Assembly: GCA_024236415.1 (NCBI GenBank)
Contig: JACKKN010000003.1
Location: 62,001-126,000 of the forward strand
From: Hyphomicrobiales bacterium
Lineage (GTDB): Bacteria; Pseudomonadota; Alphaproteobacteria; Rhodospirillales; JACKKN01
DNA length: 64,000 bases
Direction: 5' to 3'
The position numbers and the translations under genes were made by a program. The notes beneath the pieces were generated by a model. It saw nothing but the letters and a program-made list of their open reading frames with translations, had not been told where the DNA came from and did not search any database. Below, piece after piece: positions 17,830 through 26,067 of the stretch (position 1 is the first letter of the stretch; every line of letters starts with the position of its first letter).

Positions 17830-20618
17830 TGCTCGAGCTGGGACCCATCGCCTTCCTCAGCCCCCTGGCCCTGGCCGGGCTCCTGGTGCTGCCGGCCATC
17901 TGGCTGCTGCTGCGCCTGACTCCGCCGGCGCCGCGGCGCTTCGTGTTCCCGCCGGTGCGCCTGCTGCGCAAGCTGGCCTCGGTCGAGGAAACGGCGGTAC
18001 GCACGCCGTGGTGGATGATCCTGCTGCGCCTGGCCCTGGCCGTGGCGGTGATCCTGGGCGCCGCCCACCCGCTGCTGTTCGCGCCGGCGGCGCTGCAGGG
18101 CAGCGGGCCCCTGGTGCTGTTCGTGGACGACGGCTGGGCCGCCGCCGCGCGCTGGCCGGCGCGGGCCGACTTCCTGGCCCGCCAGATCGACCAGGCCGAG
18201 CGCCAGGGCCGCCCGGTGATGATCGAGACCACCGCCCGGCGCGACGGCCAGGCCCGGGTGCCGGTGCTGGAATCGCCGGCCGAGGCGCGCCGCCGCGCCG
18301 CCGCCCTGCGGCCGCGCCCCTGGGAAACCGACCGGGCCGCGGCGCTGGAACGCCTGGCGCGCGCGGCCGCCGCCGCCAACATGGCCGGGGCCCAGGTGAT
18401 CTGGGTCAGCGACGGCCTGGACGACGGCGCCGTGGACGACACCGTGCGCGCCCTGCGCGCCCTGGGTCCCCTGACCATGGCCATGGCCGCGGCCGGCGCC
18501 GCGCCGGTGGTGCTGATGCCACCCCACGGCGAGGGCGCGGTGCTGAAGGTCACGGCCCTGCGGGTGCCGGCGCCGGGGGTGCGGCGGGTGTGGATCCAGG
18601 CCCTGGACGAACAGGGCCAGCCCATCGCCCGCGAGGGCCTGGACTTCGCCGCCGACACGGCCGAGGGCAAGCTGGACCTGGAACTGCCGTCGCAGCTTCG
18701 CAACCGGGCCGCCCTGCTGCGGGTCGAGGACCAGGCCACCGCCGGCGGCGTGGTGCTGCTGGACGAACGCTGGCGCCGCCGCCCGGTGGGCATCTCGGCC
18801 GCCGAGGGCGGCGGCGCGGCACAGCCCCTGCTGAGCGAGACCTACTACCTGGACCGGGCCCTGCAGCCCTTCACCGAGGTGCTGCGCGGCTCGGTCGCCG
18901 ACCTGATCGCCCGCGGCGTCACGGTCCTGGCGCTGACCGATTCCTACAACCTGGAGGGCCCGGCCCGGGGCGAGCTGGCGGCCTGGGTCGAGGGCGGCGG
19001 GGTGCTGCTGCGCTTCGCCGGGCCGCGCCTGGCGCGCGAGGCGGCCCAGGGCGAAGACCCGCTGCTGCCGGTGCTGCTGCGCCGCGGCGACCGGTCCCTG
19101 GGCGGCAGCCTGTCCTGGGGCCAGCCGGCGGCCCTGGCGCCGTTCCCCGACGCCAGCCCGTTCGCCGGCCTGGACCCGCCCGAGGACGTGCGCGTGCGCC
19201 AGCAGATCCTGGCCCAGCCGACCCTGGAGCTGGCCGAGCGCACCTGGGCCCGCCTGCGCGACGGCACGCCCCTGGTCACCGCCCGGGCGCGCGGCGACGG
19301 CTGGGTGGTGCTGGTCCACACCACCGCCAACACGGCCTGGTCCAACCTGGCCATCTCGGGCCTGTTCGTGGACATGCTGCGCCGGGTGGTGGCGCTCAGC
19401 CACGGCGTCTCGGGCGCCGCCAAGGGGCCGCCCCTGGCGCCGCAGCAGACCCTGGACGCCTTCGGCGACCTGGGCCCGCCGCCGCCCGAGGCCCTGCCCA
19501 TCGCCGCCGCCGACTTCGCCGACACCCGGGTCGGGCCTAGCCACCCGCCGGGGGTCTACGGCACCGCCGCCGACCGCCGCGCGCTCAACCTGTCGGCGTC
19601 GCTGCAGGCGCCGCGGGCCATCGTCGACCTGCCGCCGGCGGTGGCGGTGACCGGCCTGGTGGCGGCGCCCGAGCTGGACTTCCGGCCCTGGCTGCTGGTG
19701 GCGGCCCTGGTCCTGGCCCTGGTCGACACCCTGGCCAGCCTGGCCCTGCGCGGCCACCTGCGGGCGCGGACCGCGGGGCCGGCGGCCCTGGGCCTGCTGC
19801 TGGTGCTGGCCGTGCCGGCGCCGGCCCCGGCCCAGGGCGCGCCCGAACGATCGGTACCGCCGGCGCCAGGGGTGGCACCGCCGCCGGGCCTGCCGCCGCC
19901 CGCCGCCCAGCCCGCGGGCGAGGACTTCCTGCGCGCCGCCAGCCTGACCACCCGCCTGGCCTACGTGGTCACCGGCGACCCGGTGATCGACGACGCCAGC
20001 CGCGCCGGCCTGTTCGGCCTCAGCGGCCTGATCAACCGGCGCACGGCCATCGAGCTGGGCGAGCCCATGGGCATCGACCCCGAATCCCAGGACCTGTCCC
20101 TGTTCCCGCTGTTGTACTGGCCGGTGACGGCGGACCAGCCGCCGCCGACGGCGCTGGCGGCCGAGCGCATCAACGAGTTCATGCGCAACTCGGGGGTGCT
20201 GCTGGTGGACAGCCGCCAGCGCGGCGGCGAGGGCACCGACCTGGCCCTGGCGCGCATGGAGCGGCTGCTGGACGTCCCGCCCCTGGTGCCGGTCACCGGC
20301 GAGCACGTGCTGAGCCGGTCGTTCTACCTGCTGAAGTCCTACCCCGGCCGCTGGGCCGGCGGCCAGGTCTGGATCACCCGCCCCGACGCCCTGGTCAACG
20401 ACGGCGTGTCGCCGATCGTGGTCGGCGGCAATGACTGGGCCGGGGCCTGGGCCGTGGACCGCAACCACCGGCCCCTGTTCGCCGTGGTGCCCGGCGGCGA
20501 GCGCCAGCGCGAGCTGGCCTACCGGTTCGGCGTCAACCTGGTGATGTACGCCCTGACCGGCAACTACAAGGCCGACCAGGTGCACCTGCCGGCGATCATC
20601 GAAAGGCTGGGCCGATGA
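17829..20618 (+). CDS. BatA-like N-terminus plus DUF4159 membrane protein
   Basis: The 929-residue protein begins with the aerotolerance-regulator (BatA) N-terminal module: helices at about residues 5-28 and 60-80 around PPAPRRFVFPPVRLL. A long periplasmic region follows, then a helix near residue 620 and a Pro/Ala-rich segment that looks like a second secretion-type boundary. The C-terminal ~230 residues are DUF4159 (FLRAASLTTRLAYVVTGDPV onward). It is coupled to both neighbours by overlapping stop/start codons. Role inferred: large envelope component of the MoxR system. Confidence 0.87.
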   Translation: MLELGPIAFLSPLALAGLLVLPAIWLLLRLTPPAPRRFVFPPVRLLRKLASVEETAVRTPWWMILLRLALAVAVILGAAHPLLFAPAALQGSGPLVLFVDDGWAAAARWPARADFLARQIDQAERQGRPVMIETTARRDGQARVPVLESPAEARRRAAALRPRPWETDRAAALERLARAAAAANMAGAQVIWVSDGLDDGAVDDTVRALRALGPLTMAMAAAGAAPVVLMPPHGEGAVLKVTALRVPAPGVRRVWIQALDEQGQPIAREGLDFAADTAEGKLDLELPSQLRNRAALLRVEDQATAGGVVLLDERWRRRPVGISAAEGGGAAQPLLSETYYLDRALQPFTEVLRGSVADLIARGVTVLALTDSYNLEGPARGELAAWVEGGGVLLRFAGPRLAREAAQGEDPLLPVLLRRGDRSLGGSLSWGQPAALAPFPDASPFAGLDPPEDVRVRQQILAQPTLELAERTWARLRDGTPLVTARARGDGWVVLVHTTANTAWSNLAISGLFVDMLRRVVALSHGVSGAAKGPPLAPQQTLDAFGDLGPPPPEALPIAAADFADTRVGPSHPPGVYGTAADRRALNLSASLQAPRAIVDLPPAVAVTGLVAAPELDFRPWLLVAALVLALVDTLASLALRGHLRARTAGPAALGLLLVLAVPAPAPAQGAPERSVPPAPGVAPPPGLPPPAAQPAGEDFLRAASLTTRLAYVVTGDPVIDDASRAGLFGLSGLINRRTAIELGEPMGIDPESQDLSLFPLLYWPVTADQPPPTALAAERINEFMRNSGVLLVDSRQRGGEGTDLALARMERLLDVPPLVPVTGEHVLSRSFYLLKSYPGRWAGGQVWITRPDALVNDGVSPIVVGGNDWAGAWAVDRNHRPLFAVVPGGERQRELAYRFGVNLVMYALTGNYKADQVHLPAIIERLGR

Positions 20619-22705
20619 CCGGCGCCCTGTCCTACACCGCGGTCACCCTGGCGCCCCTGGTGCCCTGGCCGGCCCTGTGGGCGCTGGCCGCCGTGGCGGC
20701 GGCGGTGCTGGCCCTGGGCTTGGCGCGGCGGGCCCGGGGCATGGTCTGGCGCACGGTGGTGATGGCCCTGCTGCTGGCGGCCCTGGCCAACCCCCAGGCC
20801 ACCCGCGAGGCCGGCGACATCCGCCCCGACATCGCCCTGGTGCTGGTCGACGATTCGCAGAGCCAGGCCGTGGGCGAGCGCCCGGCGCAGACGGCGGCGG
20901 CGGTGCAGGGCCTGCGCCAGCGCCTGGCGCGCCTGCGCAACCTGGAGGTGCGCGAGGTCCGCTACGACGCCAAGGCCGACGGCGACGAGGCCGGCACCCG
21001 CCTGCACCGGGCCCTGACCGACGCCCTGGCGGAAATCCCGTCCGACCGCTTCGCCGGCGCCTTCCTGGTCACCGACGGCCAGGTCGCCGACGTGCCGGCG
21101 CAGCCGGCGCCCCTGACCGGGCCGGTGCACGTGCTGCTGACCGGTGGCCCCGGCGAGGCCGACCGGCGCCTGATCGTCGACCGCATCCCCGGCTACGGCA
21201 TCGTCGGCAAGACCCTGGAGGTCCTGTTCCGGGTCGAGGAGCACCCCTCGCCCCTGCCGCCGGCCGAGGCCGGCACCCCCATCGGCGTGCGCCTGCGGGT
21301 GGACGGCGAGCTGGTGGCCGAAACCCTGGTCGACCCGGGCCAGGCGGGGCGCCTGGAATTCGCCCTCGGCCACGCCGGCGCGTCCATCGTCGAGCTGGAG
21401 GCCGACGTGGCGCCGGGCGAGCTGTCGGCCGGCAACAACCGCGCCGCGGTGCGTGTGAACGGGGTGCGCGACCGGTTCCGGGTGCTGCTGGTGTCGGGCC
21501 AGCCGCACGCCGGCGAGCGGGTGTGGCGCAACCTGCTGAAGTCCGACCCGTCGGTGGACCTGGTGCACTTCACCATCCTGCGCCCGCCCGAGAAGGACGA
21601 CTTCACGCCGCTGCGCGAGCTGTCGCTGATCGTGTTCCCGATCGAGGAGCTGTTCGTCAGGAAGCTGCACGACTTCGACCTGATCGTGTTCGACCGCTAC
21701 ATCGTGCGCGACGTGCTGCCGCCCAGCTATTTCCGCAACATCGCCGAGTACGTGCGCGCCGGCGGCGCCCTGCTGGCCTCGGTGGGGCCCGAGTACGCGG
21801 GCCTGCGCAGCCTGTACCAGACGCCCCTGGGCGACGTGCTGCCGGCGCGGCCGACCCAGCAGGTGCGCGAGGGCGGCTACCGCCCCGAGGTCACCGAACA
21901 GGGCCGCCTGCACCCGGTCACGGCGCAGCTGCCGCTGATGGGCGGCGTCGGCGAGGCGCCGCGCTGGGGCCGCTGGTTCCGCTACATCGAGACCGGGGTC
22001 GACGCCGGCGACGTGCTGATGCGGGCGCCCGACCAGGCGCCCCTGCTGGTGCTGCACCGGGTCGACGAGGGCCGCGTGGCGCAACTGGCCAGCGACCACA
22101 TCTGGCTGTGGGCGCGCGGCTTCGAGGGCGGTGGGCCCCAGGCCGAGCTGCTGCGCCGCCTGGCCCACTGGCTGGTGCGCGAACCGGACCTGGAGGAGGA
22201 GCGCCTGACCGCCAAGGTCGAGGACGGCCAGTTGCGGGTGGAGCGGCGCAGCCTGCAGCCCCGGGCCCTGCCGGCCACGGTGACCGCGCCCTCGGGCGCC
22301 ACCTTCACCCTGACCCTGGAACCGGGCGCCGACGGCATCGCCCGCGCCGCCGCCCCGGCGGCCGAGCGCGGCCTGTACCGCATCGAGGCCGGCGGCGCCC
22401 GCGCCTTCACCGCCGCCGGCGCCCTGAACCCGGTCGAACTGGCCGACCTGCGCGCCAGCGCCGAGACCCTGGCCCCCCTGGCGGCGGCCACCGGCGGCGG
22501 CGTCACCTGGCTGCGCGACGGCCTGCCCGACGTGCGCCAGGTGCGGCCCGGGCGCGACCGCGCCGGGCGCGGCTGGGCCGGCATGGTGCGCCACGAATCG
22601 CGCCTGGTCACCTCGCTGACCCTGGTGCCGCTGCTGCCGGGCCTGCTGCTGATGGCCCTGGCCCTGGGGCTGCTGATGCTGACCTGGTGGCGCGAGGGCC
22701 GGTGA
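20615..22705 (+). CDS. Membrane protein with glutamine amidotransferase-like domain
   Basis: The 696-residue protein has two N-terminal helices (about residues 17-60), a VWA-type stretch (ALVLVDDSQSQAV), and a central class-I amidotransferase-like fold around DFDLIVFDRYIVRDVLP. It ends with a C-terminal helix at about 668-690. The amidotransferase Cys/His dyad is not obvious, so it is probably a binding or structural domain. Overlaps the DUF4159 gene by four bases. This is the usual last core gene of the alphaproteobacterial moxR cluster. Confidence 0.8.
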   Translation: MTGALSYTAVTLAPLVPWPALWALAAVAAAVLALGLARRARGMVWRTVVMALLLAALANPQATREAGDIRPDIALVLVDDSQSQAVGERPAQTAAAVQGLRQRLARLRNLEVREVRYDAKADGDEAGTRLHRALTDALAEIPSDRFAGAFLVTDGQVADVPAQPAPLTGPVHVLLTGGPGEADRRLIVDRIPGYGIVGKTLEVLFRVEEHPSPLPPAEAGTPIGVRLRVDGELVAETLVDPGQAGRLEFALGHAGASIVELEADVAPGELSAGNNRAAVRVNGVRDRFRVLLVSGQPHAGERVWRNLLKSDPSVDLVHFTILRPPEKDDFTPLRELSLIVFPIEELFVRKLHDFDLIVFDRYIVRDVLPPSYFRNIAEYVRAGGALLASVGPEYAGLRSLYQTPLGDVLPARPTQQVREGGYRPEVTEQGRLHPVTAQLPLMGGVGEAPRWGRWFRYIETGVDAGDVLMRAPDQAPLLVLHRVDEGRVAQLASDHIWLWARGFEGGGPQAELLRRLAHWLVREPDLEEERLTAKVEDGQLRVERRSLQPRALPATVTAPSGATFTLTLEPGADGIARAAAPAAERGLYRIEAGGARAFTAAGALNPVELADLRASAETLAPLAAATGGGVTWLRDGLPDVRQVRPGRDRAGRGWAGMVRHESRLVTSLTLVPLLPGLLLMALALGLLMLTWWREGR

Positions 22706-22772
22706 ACCGTGGCCCCGGCCGCCTGCCGCCTTGACCGCCGCCCGCCACCGCCCGCACAATGAAGACGGACCC

Positions 22773-23744
22773 ATGAGCCCCGAACAGCCCATTCCCAGCA
22801 ACCTGATCCCGGACCCGGCGGACTACGGCTTCGACCTGGACGCCGCCCTGGCCTCGGTGGTGCTCGTGCGCACCACCATCCCGGCCGACGCCTTCACCGC
22901 CGGGCCCCTGGGCACCGAGCGGGGCGGCTACGGCGTGCTGATCCGCGGCGACGGCCTGGTCCTGACCATCGGCTACCTGGTGACCGAGGCCGAGACCGTG
23001 TGGCTGACCCTGACCGACGGCCGCGCCGTGCCCGGCCACGTGCTGGGCTATGACCAGGAAACCGGGTTCGGCCTGATCCAGGCCCTGGCGCGGCTGGACC
23101 TGCCGGCCCTGCCGCTGGGCAACTCGGCCGCCGCGCGGGTCGGCGACGCGGTGGTGGTGGGTGGTGCCGGCGGGCGCGAGCGGTCGGTGGCGGCGCGCAT
23201 CGTCGCCAAGCAGGAGTTCGCCGGGTATTGGGAATACCTGCTGGACGAGGCCATCATCACCGCCCCGGCGCACCCGCACTGGGGCGGCGCGGCCCTGATC
23301 GGCGAGGACGGCAGGCTGCTGGGCATCGGCTCGCTGCTGGTGCAGAGCAGCGGCGGCGGCGGCAAGGCCGAGGACCACAACATGGTGGTGCCCATCGACC
23401 TGTTGCCGCCGATCCTGGACGACATGCTGACCCTGGGCCGGCCGCGGCGCCCGGCGCGGCCCTGGCTGGGGGTCTACGTGACCGAGATCGAGGGCCGGGT
23501 GGTGGTCGCCAACCTGGCCGACGCCGGCCCCGCCGCCGGCGCCGGGGTGCGCGCCGGCGACCTGATCCTGGCCGCCGGCGACGGCGAGGTGGACTGCCTG
23601 GCCACCTTCTACCGCCGGGTCTGGGCCCAGGGCCCGGCCGGGGTCGCCGTGCCCCTGCGCATCTACCGCGACGGCAAGGCGCGCGAGCTGACCGTCCCGT
23701 CGGCCGACCGCAACGACTTCCTGAAATCGCCCGTGGCGCACTGA
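22773..23744 (+). CDS. Trypsin-fold S1C (DegP-like) protein, catalytic triad lost, with PDZ domain
   Basis: The 323-residue protein has the S1C fold plus one C-terminal PDZ domain (PWLGVYVTEIEGRVVV onward). All three catalytic positions are changed. The TNxH position reads VTEAE, the TDLA position reads TGFG, and the GNSGGPL loop reads HWGGAAL. It lacks a clear signal peptide. It is therefore probably a protein-binding pseudoprotease. It starts 67 bp after the amidotransferase-like gene and ends convergently near the LysR gene. The start was chosen at MSPEQPIP; an ATG 42 bases earlier is less likely. Confidence 0.82.
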   Translation: MSPEQPIPSNLIPDPADYGFDLDAALASVVLVRTTIPADAFTAGPLGTERGGYGVLIRGDGLVLTIGYLVTEAETVWLTLTDGRAVPGHVLGYDQETGFGLIQALARLDLPALPLGNSAAARVGDAVVVGGAGGRERSVAARIVAKQEFAGYWEYLLDEAIITAPAHPHWGGAALIGEDGRLLGIGSLLVQSSGGGGKAEDHNMVVPIDLLPPILDDMLTLGRPRRPARPWLGVYVTEIEGRVVVANLADAGPAAGAGVRAGDLILAAGDGEVDCLATFYRRVWAQGPAGVAVPLRIYRDGKARELTVPSADRNDFLKSPVAH

Positions 23745-23754
23745 GCGCGGCGCG

Positions 23755-24675
23755 TCACGCCTGCTCGCAGGGGCGGTCCCAGTAGGGGTCGTCGCCGAAC
23801 CGCCTGGCCAGGAAATCCACGAACACCCGCACCTTGGCCGACAGGTGGCGGTTGTGCGGATAGACGGCGTAGATGGACCGGGCGCTGCGCGTGTAGTCGT
23901 GCAGCACCGCCTCCAGGCGGCCGGCCACCAGTTCCTCGCCGACGATGAAGGTGGGGGCGATGTAGACCCCCAGCCCGCCCACCGCGGCGTTGCGCAGCAC
24001 GTCGCCGTTGTTGGCCCGCAGGGTGCCGTCCACCCGCACCCGCAGCGGGCCGTCGGGGCCGTCGAACTCGAACGCGTTCTGCGACTGCATGTAGGTGTAG
24101 ATCAGGCAGTTATGGTGCGCCAGGTCGGCCGGGTGGGCCGGCCGGGGGTGGCGGCGCCAGTAGTCGGGGGCGGCGCAGACGACGCTGCGGAACGGCGCCA
24201 GGCGCCGGGCGACGAGGCTGGAATCGGGCAGCCGAGTGATGCGCACGCCGACGTCGAAGCCCTCGTCGATCAGGTCCACCACCCGGTCGTTCAGGGTGAT
24301 GTCCACCACCAGGTCCGGGTGCCGGGCCATGAAGTCGGGCAGGCAGGGGGCCAGGTGGTCGATGCCGAAGGACATGGGGGCGTTGACCCGCAGGGTGCCG
24401 CGCGGCTCGGCCTGCAGGTTGCTGACCGCCTCCTCGGCCTCCTGGACCTCGGTCAGGATGCGCGCGCAACGCTCGTAGAACGCGGTGCCGACCTCGGTCA
24501 GGCCGATGCGCCGGGTGGTGCGGTTCAGCAGCCGGGCGCGCAGGCGGTCCTCCAGGCGCGCCACCTGCTTGCTGACCGCCGACTTGGACATGCCCAGGTC
24601 CTGGGCGGCGCGGGAGAAGCTGCCGGCCTCGACGACCCGGGCGAAGACGGCCATGCCGGCCAGGGTGTTTTCCAC
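23755..24675 (-). CDS. LysR family transcriptional regulator
   Basis: The N-terminal winged helix is seen in FARVVEAGSFSRAAQDLGMS, then SAVSKQVARLEDRLRARLLN; the rest is the periplasmic-binding-like effector domain. I chose the GTG at 24675, since GGAGG lies seven bases before it and the 306 residues match the family. A later ATG would cut into the helix-turn-helix. The subgroup resembles the DsdC/CrgA-type regulators of aromatic or quinone metabolism, but the target is unknown. Confidence 0.9.
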   Translation of the reverse strand: MENTLAGMAVFARVVEAGSFSRAAQDLGMSKSAVSKQVARLEDRLRARLLNRTTRRIGLTEVGTAFYERCARILTEVQEAEEAVSNLQAEPRGTLRVNAPMSFGIDHLAPCLPDFMARHPDLVVDITLNDRVVDLIDEGFDVGVRITRLPDSSLVARRLAPFRSVVCAAPDYWRRHPRPAHPADLAHHNCLIYTYMQSQNAFEFDGPDGPLRVRVDGTLRANNGDVLRNAAVGGLGVYIAPTFIVGEELVAGRLEAVLHDYTRSARSIYAVYPHNRHLSAKVRVFVDFLARRFGDDPYWDRPCEQA

Positions 24676-24788
24676 GGGAGGGCCTCCATTGTATCGGAAT
24701 TGGAAACAAAAATAGTTCCATCGATCCGAATTGTTTTCAAGCGGAGGGGGCCTCCCGCCGGCTTTGGCGCCGCCGGGGCCGGAATCGA

Positions 24789-24815
24789 AAACCACGGCCC
24801 TTCCGGGCCGTGGTT
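24789..24815 (-). terminator. Intrinsic-type terminator after sugar transferase gene
   Basis: AACCACGGCCC and GGGCCGTGGTT form an 11-bp stem with a TTCC loop. On the minus strand the stem runs into TTTTCG. It lies between the sugar transferase (upstream) and LysR (downstream), so it should end the former transcript. Confidence 0.7.
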
Positions 24816-24861
24816 CACCAGTCGCAGTGCGGTCGCGTCGGGGCGACGGGGCGGCGCGGTG

Positions 24862-25236
24862 CTAGGGCGTGAAGGGCCGCGGCGCGTCGTCGGCGACGAA
24901 GCTCATGTCGCCCTTGATCACGTTCAGGGCGTTGGGGATCTCGTCGATCCGGGTGTGGATCAGGAACCGGCCGATGGGCGTCACCCCGCTGCCGTTGGCG
25001 CAGCGGAACCGGTATTCCCGGTACGGGTGGCCATAGGGCCCCACCCGGTCGGTCCGTTCCAGCACCGGGCCGGCGCTGCTGATCCGGACGGCCAGGGCCG
25101 CCACGGCCGACACCGGCAGCGTCGCCGCCAGGAACGCCGTTCCCAGGCACACATCAAGTATTCGTTCCGACAATGGTACGCCGGAACCCTGTACGGTCGG
25201 GCCATGCATGGCCTTTCCGGAATCGCTTCCGTTCAT
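24862..25236 (-). CDS. Miniature bacterial sugar transferase-like protein
   Basis: The 124-residue protein has one membrane helix (LDVCLGTAFLAATLPVSAV) followed by SSAGPVLERTDRVGPYGHPY and REYRFRC, then PIGRFLIHTRIDEIPNALNV and IKGDMSFV. These are the conserved blocks of polyprenyl-phosphate sugar transferases (WbaP/PglC type) in correct order. However, the D-E pair region between YRFR and the GRFL block is greatly shortened and the C-terminal GPRP motif is absent (reads ADDAPRP). It may be a decayed or novel small form. The start MNGSDSGK was chosen for family fit. Confidence 0.65.
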   Translation of the reverse strand: MNGSDSGKAMHGPTVQGSGVPLSERILDVCLGTAFLAATLPVSAVAALAVRISSAGPVLERTDRVGPYGHPYREYRFRCANGSGVTPIGRFLIHTRIDEIPNALNVIKGDMSFVADDAPRPFTP

Positions 25237-25649
25237 GGTAGTCGCCCCTCTGCACACCGCTTCGATTTGTGTGAACCTATCACGCCTTGGATACGGCCCG
25301 CAGTGACAGCCGTCACAGCCGGCTCCCAGCCAATTCCGCAATATGGAAGTCCTGGTTTAGGAGCCGCGGCCGAAGTTCGACCGGCTGGACTCATTACAGC
25401 GTCATGGTTAACACGGGGTTATCGTACCACGACGATTGCGTTACTTTCGAGAGGGCATTTTCTGCCCACCGGTTCCCGGGCCGCCGCCGATGCCGCAGGG
25501 CGGAAAAGGGTGAGGCGAGCCCCGCAAAGTTCTTGAATCGTGGAAATGAAACCAACACTTTGGAATCCCTAAAAAACATTTCATGTTAATCAAACGAATG
25601 GTAGTATTAGTTTGCGGCAAGTGCCTAGGTCGAAGCTTCGAGAACTGAG
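25237..25649. other. 413-bp intergenic region with two palindromes
   Basis: This gap is clearly more AT-rich than the genes around it and drives divergent transcription. Two notable palindromes are GTGAC-AGCC-GTCAC (25303-25316), near the sugar transferase promoter, and the perfect 12-bp TCGAAGCTTCGA (25630-25641), eight bases before the next gene's ATG. Several short open frames exist but lack ribosome sites and family similarity. No tRNA was seen. Confidence 0.5.
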
Positions 25650-26054
25650 ATGCCCTATGTAAAAAGGAACGCCGCGGGGAAAGTCATCGCGGTCTTTTCC
25701 GAACCCGTCGACGACGGGCTGGAAGAGGTCGCGGCCGACCACCTCGACCTGGAGGCCTTCCTGGTCAACGACGTCGGGGCCACCGATTCGGACCGTGCCC
25801 TGCTGAAATCCGACATGGAGCTGGCGCGGGTCCTGGAGGACCTGATCGAGATCCTGATCGACAAGAACGTCATTTCCTTCACCGACCTGCCCACGGCGGC
25901 CCAGAGCAAGCTGCTGCGCCGCCACGGCCTGCGCACCGAGTTCGCCTATGTGCGCTCGCTGTTCGCCGACGAGGCGACGCTGGCGGGCGATTCGGACCAG
26001 GAAGAGATCCTGATCGACGACGACATCGTCCTGGCCGACCCCTACGAAGGCTAG
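25650..26054 (+). CDS. Conserved small acidic protein of unknown function
   Basis: The 134-residue protein opens MPYVKRNAAGKVIAVFSE and contains ARVLEDLIEILIDKNVISFT followed by DLPTAAQSKLLRRHGLR. Homologues with this pattern are widespread in proteobacteria, sometimes misnamed tryptophan-synthase-beta-like. The C-terminus is strongly acidic (about residues 110-134). No catalytic motif is seen. No close gene partner; it converges on gcvPB 14 bp away. Confidence 0.72.
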   Translation: MPYVKRNAAGKVIAVFSEPVDDGLEEVAADHLDLEAFLVNDVGATDSDRALLKSDMELARVLEDLIEILIDKNVISFTDLPTAAQSKLLRRHGLRTEFAYVRSLFADEATLAGDSDQEEILIDDDIVLADPYEG

Positions 26055-26067
26055 CGCACCTTCCGGA

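Noticed and set aside
25287..25589. Open frame of 100 codons on the plus strand in the 25.2-25.6 kb gap
   Set aside because: No ribosome site or family pattern; runs over the promoter region of flanking genes.
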